A DNA stretch of 64,000 nucleotides from Haloechinothrix aidingensis (GCF_013450155.1 NZ_JACCKD010000002.1:300531-364530); one strand, 5' to 3'; numbered from the stretch's first letter, positions 24,999-33,945 are shown. Translations and numbers: made by a program. Notes: generated by a model not told the origin, from the letters alone.

Positions 24999-25071
24999 GC
25001 GCCATTAGCTCAAGCGGTAGAGCAGCTGGCTCTTAACCAGCGGGTTCGGGGTTCGAGTCCCTGGTGGCGCA
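24999..25071 (+). tRNA. tRNA-Lys (anticodon CTT)
   Basis: A 73-nt cloverleaf with acceptor GCGCCAT/GTGGCGC (one G-T pair), anticodon stem GCTGG/CCAGC around CTCTTAA, and T-arm CGGGG/CCCTG around TTCGAGT. CCA is not encoded. Confidence 0.96.
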
Positions 25072-25077
25072 CCCTCC

Positions 25078-25115
25078 AACCGCAGGTCGGCATCATCGCC
25101 GGCCTGCGGTTTTTT
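25078..25115 (+). terminator. Rho-independent terminator of tRNA-Lys
   Basis: AACCGCAGG...GGC and GCC...CCTGCGGTT form a 13-14 bp stem with a 6-nt loop, followed by a run of six T. This is the clearest intrinsic terminator in the window. Confidence 0.9.
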
Positions 25116-25275
25116 GACGAGCGACGTGACAGACATTGTGGTGGCTATGACAGCCGGTTTGTCGCACAGCCGTGCCGTGGCGCAGAAGGGTCGGGGCGGC
25201 GACCGGATCCGCGCCGCGCGCTGGGTCCGGTCGCCGCCCCGACCACGCGGTACTAGTGATGACGCGCCCGTGTCG

Positions 25276-25743
25276 TCAGGAACGGCTTTCCCGGCGCGCC
25301 CTGATGAACGGAACGAACGCTGCCAGCCCGAGCAGCACCACGACGCCGCCACCGATGATGTTGCTCAGCGCCATGCTCGTGGTGAACTCGGTGCCCGTGA
25401 TCGCCCATATCGAGACGATCGTCCACGCCCCGAGCAGCGGGCATACCCACGTCAGACGGTGGCTCCGCTCGTAGGCCAGCGCGAAGCACGCGCCGAGTCC
25501 TGCGATGACCAGCCCGACGACCAGGTTGCTCACCGTGAGCCCGCCGAACTGGGTGAACCCGACGATCCACGGCGACAGGGCCACGAACAGGCCCGCGAGC
25601 ATCGTCAACCCGTCCGTGAGCTGTGCCGTGGGGGTCTCGGCCATGCGGTCGTAGCGCGCACCCATGGCCACGATGTCGGGGTGCTTGCCCATCTGGCCGG
25701 TCGTGCTCTGCACGGTGCTTCCAGGAGTGTTCTCGGTAGTCAT
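25276..25743 (-). CDS. SPW-repeat membrane protein
   Basis: The 155-residue protein has four predicted transmembrane helices in two repeats of the SPW family. The first has LFVALSPWIVGF, and the second has the decayed equivalent LLGAWTIVSIW. The N-terminal 50 residues are polar and cytoplasmic. A GGAGGTGG ribosome site precedes ATG 25743. SPW proteins are of unknown function and are often found near respiration or stress genes in actinobacteria and rhizobia. Confidence 0.85.
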   Translation of the reverse strand: MTTENTPGSTVQSTTGQMGKHPDIVAMGARYDRMAETPTAQLTDGLTMLAGLFVALSPWIVGFTQFGGLTVSNLVVGLVIAGLGACFALAYERSHRLTWVCPLLGAWTIVSIWAITGTEFTTSMALSNIIGGGVVVLLGLAAFVPFIRARRESRS

Positions 25744-25969
25744 AACACCACCTCCACATGAGAACCTCCCCCGCTTCCATTATCCGCGCAGGTCAGCCAT
25801 ACGAAAGCCATCGAGGACCTGATGTACCGAAGCGTGATGCGCCGTGCGACGCACGGTAGTGATTCGTTGACACGCGGAACACACGGGTTCGAACGTTGGT
25901 TCGACATCCGTGAGCGGATTCGGGAATCGAATCCCGGCGACGCGCTCACGTCGCGACCGGCGACACGAC

Positions 25970-25999
25970 GGTGCGGGCGCCCCGATTGACGCCCGCACC
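25970..25999. terminator. Hairpin terminator after the VWA gene
   Basis: GGTGCGGGCG (25970-25979) and CGCCCGCACC (25990-25999) form a perfect 10-bp stem 41 bp beyond the leftward VWA gene's stop. No T-tract on that strand. Confidence 0.6.
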
Positions 26000-26039
26000 G
26001 CCTGTCTCACTGACCGTCAGCGGTCAGCTTCCGTACCGC

Positions 26040-27419
26040 TCATCCCGGTGGTGGCGGAACCTCGCAGCGGACGATGTCGGACTCGTTGCCCGCGCCGTCG
26101 ACCGCGTGCACCTCGGCGTCACCCTGGATGCGGATCTCGTAGTCGACGTCGCCGTTCATCTCGCGCTCCCGTGGCTCGGCTCCGGGAGCCTGCACCAGCT
26201 TGATCTTGGTGCCGTCCTCGTACGGCCCGAAGACTTCACCGCTCTCGTCGTCGGTGAGGAAGATCTGCAGGTCGGATCCGTCCTCGTCCTCGGCGCCCAG
26301 AACGTAGAAGCCGTCCTGGTTGTCCGCCGGTGGCGTGTTGCCGCCCGAGGGGTTGTTCGTCTCCTCGCAGGTGGCGACCGGTTCACAACCACTCACGTCC
26401 ACGGTGGGGTTACCGAAGTCGACCGACTTGCCCTCGGCATCGGTGTAGGTCACCGTCGGGTTCACCTCGAGGGTGCCGTTGGTACCCGCGATGTCGTGGG
26501 TGGCGTCGAAGGTCAGCTCCACCGTCTCGGTACGCAGCTCGTCCATCGTCCAGGTGAGCTGGTTGCCGCTCTGCGACACGCTGCCCTTGGACACCGCCAC
26601 GTTGCTGATCGAGAAGTCGCTGGAGACCGTGTCGACCACCTCGACATCGGTGGCCGCGGGCTGAACGATGGCCGCACCGATCTCGGCGAAGATCTCCTCC
26701 AGATCGTCGGAGTCCGGGGTGATGAACACGTGATCCGGCGAGCTGGCCCAGTCCTCGAGCGCGCTCTCGTCCACGTCACCCAGCCCGATGGTGAAGATCT
26801 CGGTGCCTGCCGCCTTGGCGGCATCGGCGGCGGAGTCGGGGTCACCACCGGTGGTGGTCATCCCGTCGGTGAACATGATCATGAACTTGTTGTTGCCCGG
26901 CTCGTCCGCTTCCAGCTCGGCCTGCGCGGTCTCGAACGCGGCCTTGTGGTTGGTCAACCCGCCCGCGGAAAGCCCGTCGATCGCCGTCTTGACCGGCGCG
27001 GTCAACGAGGTCAGTGTCTGGTCGACCGTGGCATCGTCCGCGAAACTGACCACGCCCGCCCTGCTGCCGTGCGCGATCTGGCCGTTCTCGTCGCCGTCGG
27101 TGGACTCGTCGAGGATGTCGACGAAGAGCTTGGACGCCGACTTGAGGTCGCTGAGCGGCTCTCCATCCATACTGCCGGAGCGGTCCAGCGTCAGCATGGA
27201 GTCCGCCGGCTCGCCGGCAATGCCGTCCTCGCCGTCCAGCGTCACCGTGACCGGCACGGTTCCGCCGCAGTCGATGGCATCCTCACCGAGTGACTTGTCG
27301 CCCGTGACGGTCCCGCCGGTGGCTGAGGCCGTCCCGGCGACGAGCGTCACCGCCGCGAAGGTGGCGAGGGCGACCACGCCTGACCTACCGGCAGTCCGTC
27401 TGTGTTGCCTGACTTCCAT
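26040..27419 (-). CDS. Secreted von Willebrand factor A domain protein
   Basis: The 459-residue protein has an N-terminal signal sequence (VVALATFAAVTLVAGTASA, cleavage after about 33). A VWA domain (about 70-250) follows, with the MIDAS motif DRSGSM and the later Thr/Asp sites (GGLTN, MFTDGMT). A beta-rich DUF11-like stretch (about 255-360) and an extended acidic tail ending EVPPPPG complete it. There is no sortase signal or C-terminal helix, so it is probably released or held by partners. It should bind a metal and a protein ligand on the cell surface. The mature part is strongly acidic. Confidence 0.88.
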   Translation of the reverse strand: MEVRQHRRTAGRSGVVALATFAAVTLVAGTASATGGTVTGDKSLGEDAIDCGGTVPVTVTLDGEDGIAGEPADSMLTLDRSGSMDGEPLSDLKSASKLFVDILDESTDGDENGQIAHGSRAGVVSFADDATVDQTLTSLTAPVKTAIDGLSAGGLTNHKAAFETAQAELEADEPGNNKFMIMFTDGMTTTGGDPDSAADAAKAAGTEIFTIGLGDVDESALEDWASSPDHVFITPDSDDLEEIFAEIGAAIVQPAATDVEVVDTVSSDFSISNVAVSKGSVSQSGNQLTWTMDELRTETVELTFDATHDIAGTNGTLEVNPTVTYTDAEGKSVDFGNPTVDVSGCEPVATCEETNNPSGGNTPPADNQDGFYVLGAEDEDGSDLQIFLTDDESGEVFGPYEDGTKIKLVQAPGAEPREREMNGDVDYEIRIQGDAEVHAVDGAGNESDIVRCEVPPPPG

Positions 27420-27828
27420 GAGATGGACACCTCCCTGGCGTGATCACGGGGCATCCCCGCGACTGTTCACGTCGCGATTCGGACTTTCGTGATCAAGAAG
27501 GCCTGGCCAGGCTAAAGGTATATAGCTAGCTACGATTAATTATCGCGCATCTAGCTCCGTCGTTACACAACACCCGAAGGCACACAGGACTACATTTCTC
27601 GCCCGCGGACAGGGCCCGCCCCTGCCGCCTACGGCGGGCGGCGGAGGATACTCAGCGTGCTACGACCGGCGCGTTCCGGGTACTCGGTCCGTAGCCCGGT
27701 CGGGACTTCTGGCAGCATGTGCACATCACAGCTGCCGCCCGGATCGGGGCTTTGATGACGTCCCGCACGGATGCAGCGACGAACACCGGCTACACAACCT
27801 CAACACACTCATCTACGGGAGTAGTTCG
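27420..27828. promoter_or_regulatory. AT-rich divergent intergenic region
   Basis: No gene is supported. A compact AT-rich block at 27513-27555, containing GGTATATAGCTAGCTACG and TTAATTAT, stands out against the GC-rich background. It probably holds the promoter of the leftward VWA gene. GGGAG at 27817-27821 serves the rightward lipoprotein gene. Confidence 0.45.
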
Positions 27829-28152
27829 ATGCGCAAGAGTGGCCTTCTGCCAGTACTCGTCCTCGCCGCTGCCGTGTCCGCCTGCGGCGGCGACTCCGCC
27901 CAGGACCAGTGGGCCGACGAGCTCGCCGAAGCCGGCATCGAAGTCAACGAAGGCCTCACCTACGAGGACATGTTCGAGCGCGCGGAAGTGTACTGCGACT
28001 TCGAGGACAAGAACACCGTCGCCCAGCTGGCCGAGCAGATGCTGTCCGACGAGAAGGAGTCCAGCCTGACCGCGCCCGGCCAGGACCCGGCTGAGGCTGC
28101 CGAGGTCTACGCGGACGCCACCTGGGAACACATCTGCCAGTCCGGCGAGTAG
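27829..28152 (+). CDS. Small lipoprotein
   Basis: This 107-residue precursor has a lipobox (VLVLAAAVSACGGD, Cys about 20). The mature part is small, acidic and helical, with two further cysteines (VYCDFED and HICQSGE) that could form a disulphide. It resembles the DUF732-like secreted helical proteins common in actinobacteria, but the match is weak. It is 66 bp upstream of the PAP2 gene. Function unknown. Confidence 0.75.
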   Translation: MRKSGLLPVLVLAAAVSACGGDSAQDQWADELAEAGIEVNEGLTYEDMFERAEVYCDFEDKNTVAQLAEQMLSDEKESSLTAPGQDPAEAAEVYADATWEHICQSGE

Positions 28153-28218
28153 GCAGGGCCCGCCGACCCCGCGAGCTCGCCGGCCGCTCGAACCCGACGG
28201 TCGATCGTTGAGGCACGC

Positions 28219-29220
28219 ATGAACGCACTGTGGGAAGCCGAGATCGACCTGGTCACCTGGATCCAGGGCTGGGGTGACTGGCTGCAGGGTCCGATGACGG
28301 CGGTCTCGGCGCTCGGGTCCGAGGTGTTGTACCTGGGGCTTGCCCCGCTGGTCTTCTGGAGCGTCAGCGCGAGCATCGGCGCGCGGCTCTACGTCCTGCT
28401 CATCGCCAGTGCCACGGTCAACATCGTGCTCAAGTCGCTCGTCGGCGGACCCCGCCCGTACTGGTTCAGCTCGCAGGTCACCCGGATGACCGCCGAGTCG
28501 AGCTTCGGCGCGCCTTCCGGGCACGCGCAGATGTCGACGACCCTGTGGGGATACCTCGCCGCGAAGATCCGCCGACGCTGGGCGTGGGTGGCCGCGATCA
28601 TCCTGGTCGTCGCGGTCTCGGTCACACGGCTGTATCTCGGCGTCCACTTCCTCAGCGACATCCTCGCGGGCATGCTGATCGGGGTACTGGCCGTGTGGTG
28701 CGCGCTCCGCTACGAGGACCGGTTACTCCGCTGGTGGCACCGATGGCCGGTACCGGGCCAACTCGCCATCGCGCTCGGTATATCCCTCGTCGCGCCGCTG
28801 ATCTCGGCGGTCTGGCAGGCCACCGTCCGCGCCGACTGGTCCACTCCGGACAGCTGGACCGGAGCGGTCCCCGCCGACCCGGAGGCAGGCGGGATGAGTA
28901 CGGTGCTGCAGGCTTCCGGGGCACTGCTCGGCCTGCTGTGCGGGCTGTCCCTGCTGTGGGCGCGCGGCTGGTACAGCGCCGCAGGTTCGGTCCGCAGCAG
29001 GATCGCCCGCGGGGTGCTCGGCGTGCTGGGCATGGTCGCGGTCGTGGTGGTGCTGCGCGTTGCCGTGCCGGATCCGGGCGGCATACTCGGACACGCACGC
29101 GACTTCGTGCTCGCGGCACTCACCATGATCTGGGGATTCTGGCTGATCCCCGAGTTGTTCATCCGGGTCAAGCTCGCCGCGCGCCCGACCCCGGCGGGCG
29201 GCTCCGCGCGCGCTCGTTGA
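28219..29220 (+). CDS. PAP2-family membrane phosphatase
   Basis: The 333-residue protein has about seven transmembrane helices and all three parts of the PAP2 signature: KSLVGGPRP (K-x6-RP), APSGHAQ (PSGH) and SVTRLYLGVHFLSDIL (SR-x5-H-x3-D, with Thr for Ser). The family removes phosphate from phosphatidic acid, undecaprenyl pyrophosphate or similar lipids at the outer membrane face. A C-terminal extension of two to three helices beyond the core is present. The substrate is not predictable. Confidence 0.88.
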   Translation: MNALWEAEIDLVTWIQGWGDWLQGPMTAVSALGSEVLYLGLAPLVFWSVSASIGARLYVLLIASATVNIVLKSLVGGPRPYWFSSQVTRMTAESSFGAPSGHAQMSTTLWGYLAAKIRRRWAWVAAIILVVAVSVTRLYLGVHFLSDILAGMLIGVLAVWCALRYEDRLLRWWHRWPVPGQLAIALGISLVAPLISAVWQATVRADWSTPDSWTGAVPADPEAGGMSTVLQASGALLGLLCGLSLLWARGWYSAAGSVRSRIARGVLGVLGMVAVVVVLRVAVPDPGGILGHARDFVLAALTMIWGFWLIPELFIRVKLAARPTPAGGSARAR

Positions 29221-29279
29221 CGCGCGTAAACAGCACCCGGCGGCTGTGCCCGGCGTACCGGCGCTCGGCTTGCGGGCCA

Positions 29280-29930
29280 TTACGTCGCCGAGGTCATCGC
29301 GCGCGAACGCCGCACCGTCCACACCAGCACGGCGCCGAGCAGCACCAGCGTCAGCGGGTAGAAGATGGGCCGCAGCGGCACCAGTATCGGCGTCAGTGTC
29401 GCTGCGACCCCGGATCCGATGGCGAGCAGGAAGGTCGGAACGCAACACGCGAAGCCGAGCAGGAAGGCTGGGGCGGCCGCGAAGATCCCGCTGTATCCGG
29501 GGCGGCGGCAGGCGACCGCGTGCTTCGCCGTGTACGCGGCGACGGCGATGTTGCTCCCGACCAGCCCGGCGACGACCGCGCCGAGCAGGATGTTCATCGG
29601 GCTGAGGAAGACGGCGATGTGCGCACCGGGATGTAACACGAGTAGCGGCTCGAAGAGGTAGGGAGCTCGCGTGTCGAACAGGCCCGACTCCGCGAGCTGC
29701 GCGAACGGAGTGCCGGACCAGCGGCCGGACACCGAGAACGCGAGGTCGCCGTTCGCCGTCAGGTACAGCACAAGCACGGCGGAACCGACGAGCAGCGCGA
29801 GCCCGCGGTAGGCGCGGTGCGCGAGGACCGTACGCAGCGTGCCCGCCACCTGCGCCGGTGCACGCACGCTCGCGTCCACGGCGTCGCCCACCCTGCCGAG
29901 GGCACGCGTGAGCAAGCCCGCGCTGCTCAC
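29280..29930 (-). CDS. Polytopic membrane protein linked to the DUF3179 gene
   Basis: Translation from GTG 29930, which overlaps the stop of the upstream DUF3179 gene by four bases (GTGA), gives 216 residues. About four hydrophobic segments are visible (ALLVGSAVLVLYLT, IAVFLSPMNILLGAVVAGLV, PAFLLGFACCVPTFLLAIGSG and ILVPLRPIFYPLTLVLLGAVLV). The Cys-Cys pair in GFACCVP resembles metal-handling membrane proteins. I do not recognise the family. Coupling to the DUF3179 gene suggests they work together. Confidence 0.7.
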   Translation of the reverse strand: MSSAGLLTRALGRVGDAVDASVRAPAQVAGTLRTVLAHRAYRGLALLVGSAVLVLYLTANGDLAFSVSGRWSGTPFAQLAESGLFDTRAPYLFEPLLVLHPGAHIAVFLSPMNILLGAVVAGLVGSNIAVAAYTAKHAVACRRPGYSGIFAAAPAFLLGFACCVPTFLLAIGSGVAATLTPILVPLRPIFYPLTLVLLGAVLVWTVRRSRAMTSAT

Positions 29931-30940
29931 CGTCGCACCTCGGTGTTCGGGTAGAACGAGTACCACGAGAACCACATGGCGTCCATGAAGTCGGCAGGCT
30001 CCCCGCTTCCGGCACGCGACACGCGCGCCGTGTCCAGCTCCCCGTCCCACTCCGCGCGGACGCTGACACCGCCCACCTCGGCATCCACCGTGCCTTCCTC
30101 GCGTACGAGTTCCCTGGGAATGGCGAGCTGGGAGTCCCCGCCGCGGATGCCGAGAACGACCTCCTTGCTGCCGAAGGTGTCATCGGTGGGTTCCACCGGG
30201 AAGATCGTGCCCTCGTCGACGTAGTACCCGCTCTGCTCGCGGTACGAACCGTAGGGGTCGCGGTGGTAGTCCCGCAGCGCACCGGTATCGGTGGTCAGCA
30301 CCCGGGAGTCCGGGTGCTCGGCGCGCCATGCGCGCCACGTGGTCCACACCAGCGGAACCGGGCGCAGCTGCTGCCCCTTGAGGGTGCCGCTGATCGCGGT
30401 ACCCAGCACCTGCGGCCAGTCCGAGTCGGTATCCCTGTCGTACATCAACAGGTTCGAGTTGATGAGGTTGCCGGTCGTTCCGAAGGTCATGTCCGGCCGC
30501 TCGTCGGTTCCGGTGAACCCGACGGTCGTTCCGGTCAGCGGGCAGTACGTGACAGCGACGTGGTCGTCGCCGAACGTGTCGTTGACGATCTCGTGCCACA
30601 CCAGCACCGGTTGCGGGTACGCACGGGCCTCGCCGCCGAACACCAGTCCGAACACGATGTCGTCGTCCTGCAGGAAGTCGATGTCGTCGATTCCGGCGAA
30701 CCGCGGGTCATCGATCGGCGGGATGCCGTCCTTGCCGGGACCTCCCGAGACGACGGCGTTCGCGAGCTCGTCCAGCGTGCTCCGCTCCCCCGCGGTAGCG
30801 GCACCGTCGGCAGGCGGGTCACCGGATCGCAACTGCCAGGCCAGCGCCCCTCCACCACCGACGACAGCGAGTCCACCGAGCACGGCGGCACCCTTGAGCA
30901 CCTGGCGCCTACCCGGCTCTCGAGGTGAGTTCTCAGTCAC
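29927..30940 (-). CDS. DUF3179 exported protein
   Basis: From GTG 30940 (GGAGG ten bases upstream) the product is 337 residues. The N-terminus reads GRRQVLKGAAVLGGLAVVGGGGALA, a Tat-like signal or membrane anchor. The DUF3179 domain (about 60-320) shows VFGLVFGGEARAYPQPVLVWHEIVND, VTYCPLTGTTVGF and NLLMYDRDTDS. DUF3179 proteins are extracytoplasmic and of unknown function; the conserved YCPLTG cysteine suggests a redox or metal role. The downstream membrane protein is translationally coupled. Confidence 0.88.
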   Translation of the reverse strand: MTENSPREPGRRQVLKGAAVLGGLAVVGGGGALAWQLRSGDPPADGAATAGERSTLDELANAVVSGGPGKDGIPPIDDPRFAGIDDIDFLQDDDIVFGLVFGGEARAYPQPVLVWHEIVNDTFGDDHVAVTYCPLTGTTVGFTGTDERPDMTFGTTGNLINSNLLMYDRDTDSDWPQVLGTAISGTLKGQQLRPVPLVWTTWRAWRAEHPDSRVLTTDTGALRDYHRDPYGSYREQSGYYVDEGTIFPVEPTDDTFGSKEVVLGIRGGDSQLAIPRELVREEGTVDAEVGGVSVRAEWDGELDTARVSRAGSGEPADFMDAMWFSWYSFYPNTEVRR

Positions 30941-31026
30941 CGCGCATCGCCTCCACGTCCCATCTGCCCTCGTCACCGGAAGGTGCGTATACAGCTTCAA
31001 CTCACGGACACGGTGGCGTGTTCATC

Positions 31027-31065
31027 GACTGTCCGCCTGCTGACAATCCGGGTACCGGCCCCGCC
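31027..31065. repeat. Copy A of a dispersed 39-bp motif
   Basis: The 19-mer GACTGTCCGCCTGCTGACA is followed five bases later by GGTACCGG and then CCGCC. The same arrangement recurs at 34023-34061. It lies between the DUF3179 start and the end of arfB. Confidence 0.5.
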
Positions 31066-31108
31066 TGCCGGTGCGGGAGGGCGTGCGAGCCGGGCCCGGC
31101 GGGCAGAG

Positions 31109-31531
31109 CTACTCGATCTGTCCGCGACGGCCCTTCTTGATCTCGGAGCGGTGCTTCTTCGCTGCGAGCCTGCGTTCCTTGGCTCCCCTGCTCGGTTTGG
31201 TGGGCCGCCGCCTCGGCGGAGGGGGCGCTGCGGCGTCGCGAAGGAGGGCGGCGAGCCGGTTCCTGGCGGCCTCACGGTTGGCGAGCTGTGTCCGGCTGTC
31301 GCTCGCTGCCACCGTGACGACCCCGTTGACCAGCCTCCTGTCCAGGCGTTCCAGCATGCGCTGGCGCAAGCTGTCCGGCACGCTCGGCGAGCGCAGCAGG
31401 TCGAAGGACAGCTCGACGCGCGACTCCGTGGTGTTGACCCCCTGGCCGCCGGGGCCGGAGGAGCGGGAGAACCGCTCGGCCAGCTCGGCGGCCGGGATCA
31501 CCAGCCGGTCGTTCACCACGAGATCGCTCAT
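31109..31531 (-). CDS. arfB: Ribosome-rescue peptidyl-tRNA hydrolase ArfB
   Basis: The 140-residue protein has the class-I release factor catalytic motif GPGGQGVNTT (GGQ at 28-30), but lacks codon-recognition domains. It ends in a basic tail (RRRPTKPSRGAKERRLAAKKHR) that in ArfB/YaeJ enters the empty mRNA channel of stalled ribosomes. It hydrolyses peptidyl-tRNA on ribosomes stalled at truncated mRNA. The length matches the family. It is the last gene of a leftward run with patatin and HAD genes. Confidence 0.93.
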   Translation of the reverse strand: MSDLVVNDRLVIPAAELAERFSRSSGPGGQGVNTTESRVELSFDLLRSPSVPDSLRQRMLERLDRRLVNGVVTVAASDSRTQLANREAARNRLAALLRDAAAPPPPRRRPTKPSRGAKERRLAAKKHRSEIKKGRRGQIE

Positions 31532-31614
31532 GGCCCCAGTGTGCCTGGCACCGCCTCTCCCGGCCCGTACACCCTGGCGCCGTCACGCGGTCCCGGCGCA
31601 TACACCGGAGCGGC

Positions 31615-32532
31615 TCACCGCGCGAACGCGTGCGCGTGCGCCATGCGGCGCATGTCTTCCGGAACCGCGTGGCGCGTCCCGGGCGGCAGCGAGTCGAGGA
31701 ACCGCCCGCTGCTCTCGCGGCCACGTTCGATGAGCTCGGCCGACCGCGAGAAGTCCACGGGGGACACCGAAAGCGGGCACAGCGGCGGTAGCACGAGCAG
31801 CCTGATGTCGTCGGGGACCCGCGCGATGTCGGCGATCAGCTGCTGCTGGATGAGCAGGGTGATCGCGTGCGCCGCCATCGCCACCGCGCTGCCCGGCCGG
31901 TCGTCCAGCGAGCAGGCGTACCCGCTCGGCAGCACGCAGACCGTGCGCGCGCCGAGCTCGATCGCCTGGGAAATCGGCGTGTTGTTGGTGACCCCGCCGT
32001 CGATGAACACCCCGCCGCCGTGCTCGACCGGCGGGAACACGCCGGGGATCGCCGCACTGGCCACGACAGCGCTCTCCGCAGGGCCGGTCGACAGCCGTGT
32101 CTCCTCCCCGGTGAGCACGTCCGTCGCGATCGTGGAAAGCGGGATTCGCGCCCCCTCGAGCGAGGCGAACTCCACCCACCTTCTGACCAGCTCCCGCAGC
32201 CCCCGCAGCGACGTGATGTGGTTGCGGTGGCCGAACAGCGCGAGCAGGGCGGTCACCGGGCGCGGCGGGAAGACGTCCCTGGTGCGCAGCCGCGCCCAGA
32301 TACCGGCCAGCTCGTCGGCCGTGTCCACCGTCTGCGCGCGGGACGCGACGAAGGCCCCGTTCAGGGCACCCACCGACGTGGTCACCAGCAGGTCCGGGGT
32401 GATCTCGCGGTGGTACAGGGCCTGGAGCATGCCGACCTGTACCGCGCCCATGCTGCCGCCGCCGGACAGCACGAACGCGACCGGGCCATCGGCAGAACCC
32501 GGTGCCTCCTCGTCCACGAGGTCCACCTCCAC
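31615..32532 (-). CDS. Patatin-like phospholipase
   Basis: The 305-residue protein has the oxyanion motif SGGGSMGAVQVG (23-34), a nucleophile elbow TTSVGALNG with Ser53, and the dyad Asp178 in FIDGGVTNN. The usual elbow is G-x-S-x-G; here the first Gly is Thr. The family hydrolyses acyl lipids with a Ser-Asp dyad. It is cytosolic or membrane associated, with no signal peptide. It lies ten bases downstream of the HAD gene and is likely co-transcribed. Confidence 0.9.
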   Translation of the reverse strand: MEVDLVDEEAPGSADGPVAFVLSGGGSMGAVQVGMLQALYHREITPDLLVTTSVGALNGAFVASRAQTVDTADELAGIWARLRTRDVFPPRPVTALLALFGHRNHITSLRGLRELVRRWVEFASLEGARIPLSTIATDVLTGEETRLSTGPAESAVVASAAIPGVFPPVEHGGGVFIDGGVTNNTPISQAIELGARTVCVLPSGYACSLDDRPGSAVAMAAHAITLLIQQQLIADIARVPDDIRLLVLPPLCPLSVSPVDFSRSAELIERGRESSGRFLDSLPPGTRHAVPEDMRRMAHAHAFAR

Positions 32533-32542
32533 GCTCGAACGG

Positions 32543-33214
32543 TCATTCGGGTAACGCGAGCAGCCCCCGCGCCACGGCTACGAGGTCCTCCCCCTCGACA
32601 TCGGCTCGGGTGAATATCTCCGGGTAGTGCCCCTCGAGCCTGCCGGCCCAGCCGGTCGTCAGGCCGGCCCGCTTGGCACCGTGGCAGTCGAAGGCGTGCA
32701 CGGCGACAAGCGCCGTGCGTGCGGGGCGCGTTCCGAGCCTGTCGAGCGCGTATCGGTACACCTGGGCAGGCGGCTTCCAGCTCCCCGCGTCGGCGACGCT
32801 GATCACCGTGTCGACGTAGCGATCCAGGCCGGTGCGCGCGAGGAACGCCGTCGTCGTCTGCTCGGTGCCGTTGGTCAGGCATGCCACCGGCACCCCGGCG
32901 TCGGCGAGCGCGCGCATGGCCGGGTCGGCGTCCGGATGTGCCCGCAGCTCACCGAAGCCTGCCAGAACGTAATCCACATCGGACTCGGCGAGCTGCCCTC
33001 CGGAGAGCGTCCGCAGGGCCGCGGCCGCCACGCGCGGGAACGGTTCGTAGTCCCCGGCAAGGGACAGTGCCATCCCGTCCCGCAGGACCCGGTCGAACCA
33101 GTGCTCCAGCGTCTCCGGAGCCAGCCCGACAGCCGAGAAGCGCTGCCGCAACGGCTCCAGCGCCATCAGCGTCTCGACGACGTCGAACACGACCCTGCCC
33201 GGCCTGGCTGCCAT
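32543..33214 (-). CDS. HAD-family hydrolase (type II haloacid dehalogenase-like)
   Basis: From ATG 33214 the product is 223 residues. HAD motifs are VVFDVVETL (nucleophile Asp), ACLTNGTEQT (motif II Thr) and SWKPPAQVY (motif III Lys). The last motif is HAFDCHGAKRAG, where the first acidic residue of the usual D-x3-D is replaced. The cap helices are of the C1 type. The arrangement suits L-2-haloacid dehalogenases and phosphatases of the same subfamily; the substrate is unknown. Confidence 0.85.
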   Translation of the reverse strand: MAARPGRVVFDVVETLMALEPLRQRFSAVGLAPETLEHWFDRVLRDGMALSLAGDYEPFPRVAAAALRTLSGGQLAESDVDYVLAGFGELRAHPDADPAMRALADAGVPVACLTNGTEQTTTAFLARTGLDRYVDTVISVADAGSWKPPAQVYRYALDRLGTRPARTALVAVHAFDCHGAKRAGLTTGWAGRLEGHYPEIFTRADVEGEDLVAVARGLLALPE

Positions 33215-33242
33215 CGGCACACCTCGCAATCCACCCGGGGGA

Positions 33243-33878
33243 CTACTTTCCCTGTGGCCAGGTATCCGCGTCACTACCCGGAGCGCGGATCGCGCTCAGC
33301 GCGGCCGCCACCGCCTGCCGCAACGACTTCACATCGGCGCCGTCCCTGGACCGCACGTTGATCCCCTGCATCAGCAACATCAGGTACTCGACCGTGGCTT
33401 CGGTGTCCACGTCCGACCTGAGCTGGCCGAGCTCGCCCGCCCTGCCGAGCGCGTCACGCAGCGCCTGGTCGAGATGCTTGCGGTGTGCCGCGAGGATCTC
33501 CGCGACATCCGGGTCCGCGCCCTGGGCGGACAGCTGCACGGTCGTCGCCAGGCAGCCCCACCGCGCCCGCGCTCCCCAGCAGCGGGCCTTGATCAAGCGC
33601 CCGAAGAACGCCGCGATGCTCGGCAGGCCGTCCCCGCCACCGTCCAGGGCCGTGACCACGGGGTCGACATAGTCCCTCAGGTACAGCCGCAACGCCGCGA
33701 GCGAGAGCTGGTGCTTGCTGCCGAACGTGGCGTACAGGCTGGACCTGCTCAGCCCGGTGGCATCGACGATGTCCTGTATCCCGGTTTCGGCCCATCCCTG
33801 CCGCCACAGCAGCGATACGACAGCTTCTACCGCGTCCTCGGGATCGAAGTGTTTGCTACTCGGCACCGCGCGTCCCAC
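33243..33878 (-). CDS. TetR-family regulator
   Basis: The 211-residue protein has the N-terminal HTH (about 10-60) with AVVSLLWRQGWAETGIQDIVDATGLSRSSLYATFGSK, which fits TetR exactly. The ligand domain holds RCWGARARWGCLATTVQLSAQG, with two cysteines close together, and a C-terminal dimer helix. Its start, GTG 33878, lies 51 bp from a palindrome (33930-33945) in the divergent promoter of the hydrolase-OsmC gene. Autoregulation and control of that gene are likely. The ligand is unknown. Confidence 0.9.
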   Translation of the reverse strand: MGRAVPSSKHFDPEDAVEAVVSLLWRQGWAETGIQDIVDATGLSRSSLYATFGSKHQLSLAALRLYLRDYVDPVVTALDGGGDGLPSIAAFFGRLIKARCWGARARWGCLATTVQLSAQGADPDVAEILAAHRKHLDQALRDALGRAGELGQLRSDVDTEATVEYLMLLMQGINVRSRDGADVKSLRQAVAAALSAIRAPGSDADTWPQGK

Positions 33879-33929
33879 TCACCCGTCTGGTCGGCCACCA
33901 CGCCCTGTGGGGCCCATCGGAACCCAGTC

Positions 33930-33945
33930 TGGAATTGACGTTCCA
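33930..33945. promoter_or_regulatory. Palindromic operator for the TetR protein
   Basis: TGGAA-ttgacg-TTCCA sits in the TetR/hydrolase divergent region. Its centre, TTGACG, resembles a -35 element, so a bound repressor would block polymerase. Confidence 0.5.

Noticed and set aside
25860-25940. A tRNA T-arm-like remnant and possible att site (GGGAATCGAATCCC)
   Set aside because: Only the T-arm-like palindrome is present; no acceptor or anticodon stem and no matching second copy.
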